Positions 43,892 through 51,389 of a DNA stretch of 54,745 bases are shown one piece after another. Position 1 is the stretch's first letter; the number at the start of each line of letters is the position of its first letter. The DNA is taken from positions 1-54,745 of the forward strand of contig JAFRYA010000007.1 of the NCBI GenBank assembly GCA_017441295.1, given 5' to 3'. The stretch is from Lachnospiraceae bacterium. GTDB lineage: Bacteria; Bacillota; Clostridia; Lachnospirales; Lachnospiraceae. The notes beneath the pieces are model-generated. The model was not told the DNA's origin. It worked only from the letters and a program-made list of their open reading frames with translations, and ran no database searches. Both the position numbers and the translations under genes were made by a program.

Positions 43892-45592
43892 ATGAAGTAT
43901 AAAGTTACGATATTACCAAATAACATAGAACTCTCCGTAGAGGAGGGCACAAACCTGCTGGAAGTTCAGAGAACGGCAGGCCTTAATCCTGATGCCCCTT
44001 GCGGAGGCCAGGGCACATGCGGCAAATGCCTGGTAGACCTTTGGGACGGCACTACTTATAAGACTGTCCGGGCATGCCAGACAATAGTTGACAGTGACCT
44101 GACTTTCAGGATCAAAGGCGGGGAGTCTCACCATCTGCTTGAGAGCGGCACCAAGCGCTCATTCCTGCTTGATCCGGCCATCAAATGGGGCACAGTCAGC
44201 GTTGAAAAGTGCAAGTTCGGGGAGAGCACTTCTGACTGGGAAAGGCTTAAAGACTCTCTCAGCACACAGTTCGCAGTTGATCAGGACATGATCACATCAG
44301 ACCTTAAAACCATTGCAGGCCTTCATCAGACTCTCGTTGACAACGAATATAGTCTGGACGCGGTCATGTATAATAACGAGCTGCTGGATCTCAGAAAAGA
44401 TGTCAATCCTTACGCGGCTGCCATAGATATCGGAACCACGTCAGTTGTATGCTATCTGCTGGACCTGGCTGCAGGCAATGAGATCGATCATACCAGTACG
44501 CTCAATCCCCAGGCACAGTATGGCGCTGATGTTATTTCCAGGGCCGAGGCAGCTATTGACGGCAAGGGCACAGAGCTGGCCTTACTGATCAGGAATGGCA
44601 TTAATGAACTGCTTCAGAAGGCTGCTGATAACGCAGGCTGTATGACGCAGGACATTTATCTGGTGTCAATTGCAGGCAATACATGCATGCATCATCTGTT
44701 CCTGGATATTTCACCTGAATCCCTCGTGCATGCGCCTTATAACTCCACAGTTAATGAAGAACTTGTTCTGACGGCGTCAGAGCTGGGCATAGGCATCAAT
44801 CCTAACGGCAGGATCCAGATGCTGCCGAACATTGCCGGCTTTGTCGGCGCGGATACTGCAGGTGTGCTGCTGGCTACAGATTTTGACAAAGAAGAGGACC
44901 TGACTCTTGTAATAGACATAGGCACAAATGGCGAGATGGTCATGGGTAATAAAGACCGCATGATCGCGTGCTCCACGGCTGCAGGTCCTGCATTCGAAGG
45001 TGCCAAGATTGAAATGGGCATGAGGGGCAGAGCAGGTGCCATAGATCACGTTTTCGCAGACGAAAACGGCGATATTTCGTGTTCTGTCATTGATGACGCA
45101 CAACCGGAAGGTATTTGCGGCTCGGGCCTTTTAGACGCTGTTTCAGTGCTTCTTACGACTGAGAGGATGAGTGAATCCGGCAAGCTTGAGGACGGTGACA
45201 GATTCTATCTCAAGGGAGATGTTTATATTTCACAGAAAGATATCCGGGAGGTTCAGCTGGCCAAAGGCGCTATCGCTGCAGGCATCGAGCTGATGGCAGA
45301 GCATCTCGGTATCCAAATAGATGATATCAAGAAGGTAAAAATCGCGGGAGCGTTCGGAAACTACATGGATCCGCACAGCGCATGCGTGATCGGAATGATT
45401 CCTGCACAGCTGGAGGACCGCATTGTCATGATAGGCAATGCTGCCGGTGAAGGTGCCAAGATTGCGGCGCTGAACTACAGCGAATTCAGAAGGGCAGAAG
45501 AGATTACTAAGAAGGTTGAATTCCTGGAACTGGCCACATCGCCGGAGTTTCAGGATACATTCGTCGATCATTTAATGTTCGAAACGGAGTGA
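43892..45592 (+). CDS. corrinoid reductive-activation protein, [2Fe-2S] ASKHA ATPase (RACo-like)
   Basis: The 566-residue protein has an N-terminal ferredoxin-like domain with Cys37, Cys43, Cys46 and Cys62 in the C-x5-C-x2-C-xn-C pattern of plant-type [2Fe-2S] proteins. An ASKHA ATPase core (DUF4445) follows: AAIDIGTTSVVCYLLD near residue 178, IAGNTCMHHLF, VIDIGTNGEMVMG and IAGAFGNYMD. RACo-type proteins use ATP to reduce inactive Co(II) corrinoid to Co(I). A methyl-THF methyltransferase and corrinoid protein are encoded downstream, the expected partners. TATAAT at 43865-43870 lies only 22 bases before the ATG, no ribosome site is clear, and the mRNA leader may be very short. Confidence 0.9.
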   Translation: MKYKVTILPNNIELSVEEGTNLLEVQRTAGLNPDAPCGGQGTCGKCLVDLWDGTTYKTVRACQTIVDSDLTFRIKGGESHHLLESGTKRSFLLDPAIKWGTVSVEKCKFGESTSDWERLKDSLSTQFAVDQDMITSDLKTIAGLHQTLVDNEYSLDAVMYNNELLDLRKDVNPYAAAIDIGTTSVVCYLLDLAAGNEIDHTSTLNPQAQYGADVISRAEAAIDGKGTELALLIRNGINELLQKAADNAGCMTQDIYLVSIAGNTCMHHLFLDISPESLVHAPYNSTVNEELVLTASELGIGINPNGRIQMLPNIAGFVGADTAGVLLATDFDKEEDLTLVIDIGTNGEMVMGNKDRMIACSTAAGPAFEGAKIEMGMRGRAGAIDHVFADENGDISCSVIDDAQPEGICGSGLLDAVSVLLTTERMSESGKLEDGDRFYLKGDVYISQKDIREVQLAKGAIAAGIELMAEHLGIQIDDIKKVKIAGAFGNYMDPHSACVIGMIPAQLEDRIVMIGNAAGEGAKIAALNYSEFRRAEEITKKVEFLELATSPEFQDTFVDHLMFETE

Positions 45593-45598
45593 AACAAT

Positions 45599-46138
45599 AT
45601 GGAACAGGAAAGAATAATTGAGAAATTAAAAGAAATCGGATTTGAAACAGTTGCCCCGCTGGATGTCAATACACTTGAGGCATTGCAGGAAGTCAGGGAT
45701 ATGTGCGCTGTCAACACCTGCGGCATGTATGAAAAGAGATGGTCATGTCCTCCGGGCTGTGGCACTATCGAGGAATGCGCTGCCAGGATGAAGAAATACT
45801 CAAATGGCTTAATCCTTCAGACTGTCGGAGATATCGAAGACAGCTTTGATTTTGAAGGGATCATGGAGGTTTCAAAGCTCCATGGCGACCGCTTCCTGAA
45901 TGTCATGGGCGAAGTCAAGAACTGGCTGAGCGACTATATGATCTTAGGCGCCGGCGCCTGCAGAAAATGCAAGGAATGCACCTATCCGGACGCACCTTGC
46001 AGGTTCCCTGAAGAGGCTATGTCATCCATGGAAGCAAACGGACTGTTTGTATCAGACGTATGCAGAAAGAACAACGTCGCTTACAACTACGGCGAGGGCA
46101 AGATGTGTTATACAGGTTGTTTATTATTTAATGACTAA
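45599..46138 (+). CDS. DUF2284 cysteine-rich metal-binding protein
   Basis: The 179-residue protein has many cysteines in the DUF2284 pattern: CAVNTCGMYEKRWSCPPGCGTIEEC at residues about 38-62 and GACRKCKECTYPDAPCRFP at about 119-137, with CYTGC near the end. Such proteins probably bind iron-sulfur clusters or other metals and are often found near corrinoid methyltransferase genes. It starts 6 bases after the RACo gene, so it is in that operon and may help with corrinoid reduction. No experimental function is known to me. Confidence 0.85.
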   Translation: MEQERIIEKLKEIGFETVAPLDVNTLEALQEVRDMCAVNTCGMYEKRWSCPPGCGTIEECAARMKKYSNGLILQTVGDIEDSFDFEGIMEVSKLHGDRFLNVMGEVKNWLSDYMILGAGACRKCKECTYPDAPCRFPEEAMSSMEANGLFVSDVCRKNNVAYNYGEGKMCYTGCLLFND

Positions 46139-46144
46139 TTACTA

Positions 46145-46173
46145 TTGCCAACAAAAAAAACCTGTTATAAAAT
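46145..46173 (+). promoter_or_regulatory. candidate promoter of the methyltransferase/corrinoid protein genes
   Basis: TTGCCA at 46145 and TAAAAT at 46168 are 17 bases apart, 39 bases before the methyltransferase ATG. GAGGAGAAGG is the ribosome site. Confidence 0.5.
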
Positions 46174-46212
46174 AAAATAATAATTATGATTATATAAGAG
46201 GAGAAGGATATT

Positions 46213-47016
46213 ATGATCATTATTGGTGAAAAAATCAACGGTTCCATTCCGTCAGTAGCAAAGGCAATAGAAGAAAGAAACGCCGACTGGATCAGAGATC
46301 TGGCTAAACGCCAGACAGATCAGGGCGCTACATATATCGATGTTTGCGCATCAGTTCCACCTGATGTAGAAGTAGAGGCTCTTCATTGGCTGATCGATCT
46401 GGTACAGGAAGTTACAGACCTTCCTATCGCTGTTGACAGCCCGAGCCCTGACAACATTATCGCTGCTATGCAGTTCTGCAACAAGCCTGGTCTGATCAAC
46501 TCAGTTTCAGGCGAAGGCGACAAGATTGAGAAGATCTTCCCGGTTATCGCAGATACCAAGTGGGAGTGCATCGCTCTCTGCTGCGATGATAAGGGTATTC
46601 CAAAGAACCCAGGCGACCGTCTGAGGGTATTCGGAGATATCATGGAGGCTGCTAAGAAATACGGCATCGCTCCGAACCGTCTCCACATTGACCCATTGGT
46701 TGAGATGCTTTGCACAACCGATGATGCTATGGCAAATCTGGGCACAGTAATGTCAACGATCAAGGAGCAGTATCCTTCAATCCACGTTACCGGTGCCGTA
46801 AGTAATATTTCATTCAACCTTCCATACAGAAAGATCGTTAACCTCGCATTCTTAGTACTGGCTATGAATGCAGGCCTTGACAGCGCAATCCTTGATCCGA
46901 CCAACAGAGACCTTATGGGCGCAATCTACGCAACAGAGGCACTTCTGGGCATGGATGACTACTGTATGGAATACATTACAGCTTTCAGAGAGGGCCTTTT
47001 CGGACCGATCAAGTAA
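46213..47016 (+). CDS. methyltetrahydrofolate:corrinoid methyltransferase (pterin-binding family)
   Basis: The 267-residue TIM-barrel protein belongs to the pterin-binding family (PF00809). IIIGEKINGSIPSVAKAI is the N-terminal strand, GATYIDVCASV and LPIAVDSPSPDNI are the pterin-site strands, and NSVSGEGDKI has the conserved Asn/Ser. It transfers methyl between the corrinoid protein and tetrahydrofolate, as MtgA, AcsE or MtqA do. The corrinoid protein gene follows after 66 bases that hold a small hairpin AAGGG-N8-CCCTT. The direction of flow depends on a substrate-specific methyltransferase that is not in this window. Confidence 0.92.
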   Translation: MIIIGEKINGSIPSVAKAIEERNADWIRDLAKRQTDQGATYIDVCASVPPDVEVEALHWLIDLVQEVTDLPIAVDSPSPDNIIAAMQFCNKPGLINSVSGEGDKIEKIFPVIADTKWECIALCCDDKGIPKNPGDRLRVFGDIMEAAKKYGIAPNRLHIDPLVEMLCTTDDAMANLGTVMSTIKEQYPSIHVTGAVSNISFNLPYRKIVNLAFLVLAMNAGLDSAILDPTNRDLMGAIYATEALLGMDDYCMEYITAFREGLFGPIK

Positions 47017-47082
47017 GCTCCTACTTAGTTTATAAGGGTTATTATGCCCTTTGAAAAATTTTATTCTATATAGGAGGCAATT

Positions 47083-47718
47083 ATGTCAAAAATTGAAGAG
47101 ATTGCTCAGGCAGTCGAAATGGGTAAGGCAAAAGTCGTTCCTGGACTGGTTGAGGAAGCACTGGCCGAAGGACTCGATCCAATGGAGATCCTTAACAAGG
47201 GTATGATCGATTCCATGGGTGTTGTTGGTGAGAAATTCAAGAACAATGAGATCTTCGTTCCTGAAATGCTCGTTGCAGCACGTGCTATGAAGAAGGGTGT
47301 TGAGGTTCTTAAACCACACCTCGGAGCTGACAATTCAGCAACCATCGGCAAGATGGTAATGGGTACTGTAGCAGGCGACCTTCATGATATCGGCAAGAAC
47401 CTTGTTATCATGATGATCGAGTCAGCTGGTTTCGAAGTAATCGACCTGGGCGTTGATGTTCCAATCGAGAGATTCATCGAAGCAGCATCAGATCCTGATG
47501 TAAACATTGTTGGCTGCTCAGCACTTCTGACCACCACAATGCCAGCTATGGAAGAGACCGTTAAGGCTCTTAACGAAGCTCCTTTCAGAGACAGAATCAA
47601 GATCATGGTCGGCGGCGCACCTATTACACAGGAGTTCGCAGACAAGATCGGTGCAGACTGCTACACAGAAGACGCAGCTGCAGCTGCAGAAGCAGCAAAG
47701 AAACTTATGGGCAAATAA
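47083..47718 (+). CDS. cobalamin-binding corrinoid protein (MtaC/MtbC/MtqC type)
   Basis: The 211-residue protein has the N-terminal helical cap (MSKIEEIAQAVEMGKAKVVPGLVEEALAEGLDP) and a Rossmann B12-binding domain with GDLHDIGKNL, in which His101 is the lower cobalt ligand, then SAGFEVIDLGVDVP and VGCSALLTTTMPAM, and an alanine-rich end. It carries the methyl group between a substrate methyltransferase and the methyl-THF methyltransferase just upstream. RACo (43892) reactivates it. An AGGAGG site lies 8 bases before the ATG, and a clear terminator follows. Confidence 0.95.
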   Translation: MSKIEEIAQAVEMGKAKVVPGLVEEALAEGLDPMEILNKGMIDSMGVVGEKFKNNEIFVPEMLVAARAMKKGVEVLKPHLGADNSATIGKMVMGTVAGDLHDIGKNLVIMMIESAGFEVIDLGVDVPIERFIEAASDPDVNIVGCSALLTTTMPAMEETVKALNEAPFRDRIKIMVGGAPITQEFADKIGADCYTEDAAAAAEAAKKLMGK

Positions 47719-47735
47719 AAATCACCATACTAAAA

Positions 47736-47768
47736 GAGGAGTTGCACATTGTGCAGCTCCTTTTTTAT
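47736..47768 (+). terminator. intrinsic terminator of the corrinoid operon
   Basis: GGAGTTGCAC, ATT and GTGCAGCTCC form a 10-bp stem with one G-T pair, followed by T6. Confidence 0.9.
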
Positions 47769-47779
47769 GTGTTTTTTGG

Positions 47780-47956
47780 GGACATTTTTTGCATCCTGTG
47801 TGCCTTTTATGATTATACCCGCCACCTTTTGCAGCTTATGGGTCAATTAATGGTTTGACCGCCACAATTTGCAGCTTATGGGTCAAAAACCGCCCCCAAC
47901 CTGCAAAATATGGCCAAAAACTGCCAAAAACCGCCCACAACTCGCAAAACATGTCC
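47780..47956. repeat. dyad array of five 26-nt units on a 40-nt period (array B)
   Basis: Direct units start at 47780, 47820 and 47860, exactly 40 apart. Inverted units start at 47890 and 47931, 41 apart. The core TTTTGCAGCTTATG is shared with array A at 29005; the outer parts are CGCCAC/GGACAT on one side and GGGTCA or GGGCGG on the other. Facing pairs 47820/47931 and 47860/47890 share a centre near 47888 with only 4 bases between the inner units. The array begins 14 bases after the T tract of a terminator, as array A does. It is not coding. Confidence 0.85.
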
Positions 47957-47996
47957 AAGCATTTATTAAAGAATAAAAAACTGCTCATATAACGAT

Positions 47997-48221
47997 GGAG
48001 GCTCTTTATTTGTGTGGGTACAGGCATTTTTTCATACAATAAGCCGAAAGCACTTGGCAAAGTGTGCGGCCGGATAGGGTCCGAGCTCAGGACTGTCTGA
48101 GCGGAACGGAGTGGAGCGAGTTCCGCACGAGGACCCGCGTTTATCCGGACGTGCATTGAGCCATAGTACTTTCGAGCCGTATGAAAAGATGCCTGTACTC
48201 ACACATAAAAAAAGAGCCGCC
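47997..48221. repeat. 225-nt near-palindromic element (MITE-like or structured RNA)
   Basis: The left arm begins GGAGGCTCTTTATTTGTGTG and continues with GTACAGGCAT and TTTTCATAC to GAAAGCACT. The right arm carries the same words as reverse complements, from AGTACTTTC and GTATGAAAA through ATGCCTGTAC to AAAGAGCCGCC. Further in, CCGGATAGGGTCC (48070-48082) pairs with the GGACCC and TATCCGG blocks at 48131-48149. At the top GGAAC pairs with GTTCC across a purine-rich 12-base loop. No ORF is supported. The right end merges with the terminator at 48206. Confidence 0.75.
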
Positions 48222-48240
48222 GCATTATCTGCGGCAGCTT
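48206..48240 (-). terminator. terminator of the minus-strand ABC transporter operon
   Basis: On the minus strand GCTGCCGC and GCGGCGGC pair (one T-G) around a 7-base loop, followed by a T7 run. It starts a few bases after the ATPase stop codon. The plus strand also has a T run, so it may work both ways. Confidence 0.85.
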
Positions 48241-48243
48241 TTT

Positions 48244-49038
48244 TTATCCAAGCAGCATTTCGTCCGAATCCAGCTGCGTGCCGGATACCGCGGCGAATTT
48301 TTTCATCAGATCGTCTTTGGTCAGAGATTTCTTTTCCTCACCGGATACTTCATAGATTATCCGTCCTTCATTCATCATTATCAGACGGTTTCCGTACTTG
48401 ATCGCGTCTCCCATGTTGTGTGTGACCATGAGTGTGGTCAGGTTGTTTTCGCTGACAATCTGTTCAGTGATTTCGAGGACCAGGGCAGCTGTGGCAGGGT
48501 CCAGAGCGGCTGTGTGCTCATCCAGCAGGAGGAGCTTCGGCCTCTGTATGGAAGCCATCAGCAGTGTCAGTGCCTGACGCTGTCCGCCTGAGAGCAGGCC
48601 TACCTTGGAGGTCATACGGTCTTCCAGGCCAAGGCCCAGACGGCTGAGCTTTTGTTTGAATTCAACCTTTTCTTTGGCGGTAACTCCCCAGCCCAGACCG
48701 CGTCTTTTGCCGCGTCTTAACGCCAGTGCGAGGTTTTCCTCTATTTGCATGTCTGGGGCGGTACCCATCATAGGATCCTGGAACACACGGCCAATGAACT
48801 TGGCACGTACATGTTCCGGCATGCCTGTTACGTTATTGCCGTCAATGAATATCGCGCCGCTGTCTACCGGCCAGATGCCCGCGACCGCGTTGAGGACTGT
48901 TGACTTGCCCGCGCCGTTTCCGCCGATGACTGTGATGAAGTCGCCTTCATTCAGTTCCAGGTTGATATCGATCAGTGCCTTGCGCTCGTTGATGGTGCCG
49001 GTATTGAAGGTCTTGCAGACGTTAACCAGTTTAAGCAT
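48244..49038 (-). CDS. ABC transporter ATPase, aromatic amino acid type (TrpZ-like)
   Basis: The 264-residue protein has Walker A GGNGAGKST near residue 38, the signature LSGGQRQ near residue 149, Walker B KLLLLDEHTA and a switch His in VTHNMG. It powers the importer whose permease gene it overlaps by 8 bases. The substrate-binding, permease and ATPase genes lie in that order, the arrangement of TrpXYZ-type importers with an ABC_sub_bind (PF04392) receptor. It is last in the operon and ends in a terminator. Confidence 0.93.
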   Translation of the reverse strand: MLKLVNVCKTFNTGTINERKALIDINLELNEGDFITVIGGNGAGKSTVLNAVAGIWPVDSGAIFIDGNNVTGMPEHVRAKFIGRVFQDPMMGTAPDMQIEENLALALRRGKRRGLGWGVTAKEKVEFKQKLSRLGLGLEDRMTSKVGLLSGGQRQALTLLMASIQRPKLLLLDEHTAALDPATAALVLEITEQIVSENNLTTLMVTHNMGDAIKYGNRLIMMNEGRIIYEVSGEEKKSLTKDDLMKKFAAVSGTQLDSDEMLLG

Positions 49039-50008
49039 TGTTCTTGTCCTCCTTTCCCAGCATTTTAACGCTCTTCTTGAAGGCGTTCTTGAACGATGTC
49101 TTCCTTAGCTTCTGCAGATATGGAGCTGCCAGGAATATGGCAACGATTATCGCAGTGAAGAGCTTGAGGTCGTTCGGATCGAGCTTGAGCCATAAAATGA
49201 TGACCATGACGATATAATAAATTATGCCGCCGATCACCACGAAGAGCAGTCTGATAAAGAAGTTGCAGCCCTTCTTGAATATCGCGTCGCACAGGATCTC
49301 GCCGATAATAACGGCAGCCAGTCCAATAACGATAGCGCCGCGGCCCATGTTGATGTCCGCGAAGCCCTGATACTGAGCCATAAGTGAGCCTGCGAGGGCG
49401 ACCATGCCGTTTGAAAGGGCCAGGCCGATTATCTTCATCGTATTGACGTTAATTCCCAGGGCGTTGCCCATGGCCGGGTTGGAGCCGGATGCTCTCATGG
49501 CCGAACCCTGTTCAGTACCGAAGTACCAGTAGAGCAGTACCATAAGGACGATAGCCAGAACAGCTCCGACAACGATTGAGAGCGGGATTTTCCTCATGGT
49601 TATGACCAGGTTGTAAACATCCGGGTTGGCTGGCTGGTTGGCAGCCATGCCCATGATACGCAGGTTGATGGAATAGAGGGCAAACTGCGTGAGAATTCCG
49701 GCAAGTATTGCCGGAATTCCGAGTTTAGCATGAAGCAGGCCTGTTACGATGCCTGCGATTATTCCACTTACCATTGCGCAGATGCAGGCAAGCCATGCAG
49801 GGCAGCCTGCGAGGATTAACATTACGGACACAGCACCGCCTGTTGCGAAAGTTCCGTCAACAGACAGGTCTGCCAGGTTCAGGATCCTGAAGGAGATATA
49901 TACTCCGAGAGCCATGATTCCCCAGATAATACCCTGGGCAATACCGCCCGGCAGACGTCCGATAAGATTTGCAAATGTTATAGCGCTGACAAAATTAGTA
50001 AGAATCAT
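49031..50008 (-). CDS. ABC transporter permease, aromatic amino acid type (TrpY-like)
   Basis: The 325-residue protein has about eight or nine hydrophobic helices and belongs to the LivH/RbsC-type permease group (PF02653): GIIWGIMALGVYISFRILNLADLSVDGTF near the start and ANQPANPDVY in a loop. GLALSNGMVALAGSLMAQYQGFADINMGRG contains the coupling helix region facing the ATPase. The basic tail LRKTSFKNAFKKSVK is cytosolic. Gene order and close spacing to the binding-protein gene (12 bases) place it in the importer operon. Confidence 0.92.
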   Translation of the reverse strand: MILTNFVSAITFANLIGRLPGGIAQGIIWGIMALGVYISFRILNLADLSVDGTFATGGAVSVMLILAGCPAWLACICAMVSGIIAGIVTGLLHAKLGIPAILAGILTQFALYSINLRIMGMAANQPANPDVYNLVITMRKIPLSIVVGAVLAIVLMVLLYWYFGTEQGSAMRASGSNPAMGNALGINVNTMKIIGLALSNGMVALAGSLMAQYQGFADINMGRGAIVIGLAAVIIGEILCDAIFKKGCNFFIRLLFVVIGGIIYYIVMVIILWLKLDPNDLKLFTAIIVAIFLAAPYLQKLRKTSFKNAFKKSVKMLGKEDKNNA

Positions 50009-50020
50009 TATTAACCTCTG

Positions 50021-51037
50021 TTATTCCATTGCTACATAGTCGTCCGGAATGGTAACGCCGTAGAGCTCAGCCAGTTCTGGATTGTATTTCTTTACAGGAT
50101 TTGTGTAGTACTCGATAGGCATTTCTGATACGTTGGCTTCGCCTGTCAGGATCTTGACAGCCATATTGCCGGTAACCTTGCCTAATTCGTAGTAGTCAAT
50201 TGTAAGAGTAGCTACGCCGCATGCAGCGCAGATGCCTTCTTCAGCTGCGAAGATAGGTGTCTGTGCAGGACGGGCCACGCCGTCGATAGCTTCTGCGCAG
50301 GAAGCTGCAGTGTTATCTGTAGGAATGTAAAGAATGTCATTTTCATCACAAGCCTGTCCGGTAACCAGTGCAACATCGTTAGAGTCTGCGAATGAGTATG
50401 GGGTAACGGTGAATCCGAGAGCGGTAAGCTCCTTGGTGATAGCTTCTACCTGGTATACGGAGTTTGCTTCTGCTGTGCAGTAGATAACGCCTACGGTCTT
50501 GGCATCCGGGAAGAGATCCTTAATCATCTGAGCCTGCTGGTCGATCGGGCTGAGGTCTGATGTTCCGGAGATGTTGCCGCCAACTGTGCCATCGAAGTTC
50601 TCAAGGTTCAGAGCTGCGTCGTATGTGGTAACAGATGTGCCCAGGATAGGGATTGAATCTGTTGCGCTGGCTGCAGCCTGAAGAGCAGGAGTGGCATTAG
50701 CCATGATCAGGTCAACACCATCTGAAACGAAACCATTGCAGATAGTTGCACATGTTGCGCTGTCGCCGGAGCCGTTGCCATCTTCGAAGGTGACCTTGTC
50801 TCCGAGTGCTTCAGTAATGGCATCTTTGAATCCCTGGGTAGCTGCGTCAAGAGCAGGGTGCTGTACGAGCTGGCAGATACCTACAACAAAGCTGTCTTTG
50901 GCATCTCCGCCGCCGCTTTCGCCGCTTTCCTGGCCGCCGCCGCCACCTTGCTGTCCGCCGCCTGAACATGCGGAAAGGGCGAGGATCATTCCTGCAATAA
51001 GCAGAACAGATACGAGTGATAATAATTTCTTCTTCAT
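50021..51037 (-). CDS. ABC transporter substrate-binding lipoprotein, aromatic amino acid type (TrpX-like)
   Basis: The 338-residue protein starts with a signal peptide and lipobox LSAC (Cys24), then a glycine-rich linker. The mature part fits PF04392 (ABC_sub_bind): VGICQLVQHPALDAATQGF at its start, NATPALQAAASAT, PILGTSV and VGVIYCTAEANS. Members of this family are usually annotated as tryptophan or tyrosine binding proteins. Here the leader peptide upstream is rich in Phe and Tyr codons and has no Trp, so Phe and/or Tyr is the likelier ligand; this is inference from regulation. It is the first gene after the attenuator, with a GGAG site before the ATG. Confidence 0.92.
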   Translation of the reverse strand: MKKKLLSLVSVLLIAGMILALSACSGGGQQGGGGGQESGESGGGDAKDSFVVGICQLVQHPALDAATQGFKDAITEALGDKVTFEDGNGSGDSATCATICNGFVSDGVDLIMANATPALQAAASATDSIPILGTSVTTYDAALNLENFDGTVGGNISGTSDLSPIDQQAQMIKDLFPDAKTVGVIYCTAEANSVYQVEAITKELTALGFTVTPYSFADSNDVALVTGQACDENDILYIPTDNTAASCAEAIDGVARPAQTPIFAAEEGICAACGVATLTIDYYELGKVTGNMAVKILTGEANVSEMPIEYYTNPVKKYNPELAELYGVTIPDDYVAME

Positions 51038-51064
51038 TTCTTTGTCTCCTTTTTAATGAGATGG

Positions 51065-51140
51065 GATCCGGGTAATAAAAAACTGCACTTGTTTGTGCAG
51101 CTCCGGATCAATATTTTGAAGGATTTCAGCGCACAAACAA
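51065..51140 (-). promoter_or_regulatory. transcription attenuator: antiterminator/terminator of the aromatic amino acid importer
   Basis: On the minus strand the terminator is CTGCAC (51100-51095), a 6-base loop and GTGCAG (51088-51083), followed by T6. The 10 bases TTGTTTGTGC directly after the leader-peptide stop (51140-51131) are perfectly complementary to GCACAAACAA (51098-51089), which contains the 5' arm and loop of the terminator. So the two structures exclude each other. A ribosome finishing the peptide would cover the antiterminator strand and allow termination; a ribosome stalled at Phe/Tyr codons would leave it free. GATCCGG/CCGGATC (51109-51103 with 51071-51065) can also form an outer stem. 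Confidence 0.85.
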
Positions 51141-51203
51141 TTATCTATCATTGTGATAGAAAAAGTAAAATCTAAAGTAAAAGCCGAATGCGCGTTTGTT
51201 CAT
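51141..51203 (-). CDS. Phe/Tyr-rich leader peptide (attenuation control)
   Basis: A 20-codon ORF with GGAGGGG five bases before its ATG encodes a peptide whose residues 6-16 read FGFYFRFYFFY: six Phe and three Tyr among eleven residues, and no Trp. It starts about 16 bases after the predicted transcription start and its stop abuts the antiterminator strand. This is the layout of the enteric pheA, pheS and trp leader peptides, where ribosome stalling on scarce charged tRNA prevents termination. It is not a functional protein. It precedes the importer genes, which fits control by phenylalanine and tyrosine supply. Too short for routine gene finders. Confidence 0.85.
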   Translation of the reverse strand: MNKRAFGFYFRFYFFYHNDR

Positions 51204-51225
51204 TGTCCCCTCCAAATTTTTTTGC

Positions 51226-51254
51226 ATTTTAACGCTTTAAAGTGTTGATGTCAA
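51226..51254 (-). promoter_or_regulatory. promoter of the importer operon
   Basis: On the minus strand consensus TTGACA (51254-51249) and TAAAAT (51231-51226) are 17 bases apart. Transcription should begin near 51219. Confidence 0.85.
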
Positions 51255-51257
51255 CAC
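51242..51257. promoter_or_regulatory. 16-bp dyad overlapping the -35 box, candidate operator
   Basis: GTGTTGA, two bases, TCAACAC. It covers the whole -35 box of the importer promoter, so a bound repressor would block it. The regulator is unknown. Confidence 0.5.
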
Positions 51258-51361
51258 CTTTTTATCATTTTAGGCGTTTCGTATTATAGTGGGTTATATT
51301 TAATTGGCTTTTTAGTAATTTTAAACACAGTTTTAGTTATGAGCTGATACGAAATATTTAT

Positions 51362-51389
51362 TTGCTTTAATATAGTTTTATAGTAAAAT
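51362..51389 (+). promoter_or_regulatory. candidate promoter of the folC-fhs operon
   Basis: TTGCTT at 51362 and TAAAAT at 51384 are 16 bases apart, about 30 bases before the folC ATG. It is AT-rich and only moderately convincing. Confidence 0.45.

Noticed and set aside
47034..47051. Terminator between the methyltransferase and corrinoid protein genes
   Set aside because: Only 5 bp of stem and no clean T run; at most it adjusts the ratio of the two proteins.
51065..51219. T-box riboswitch before the TrpX-like importer
   Set aside because: The leader is too short and no specifier loop or T-box sequence was seen; a leader peptide with antiterminator explains it better.
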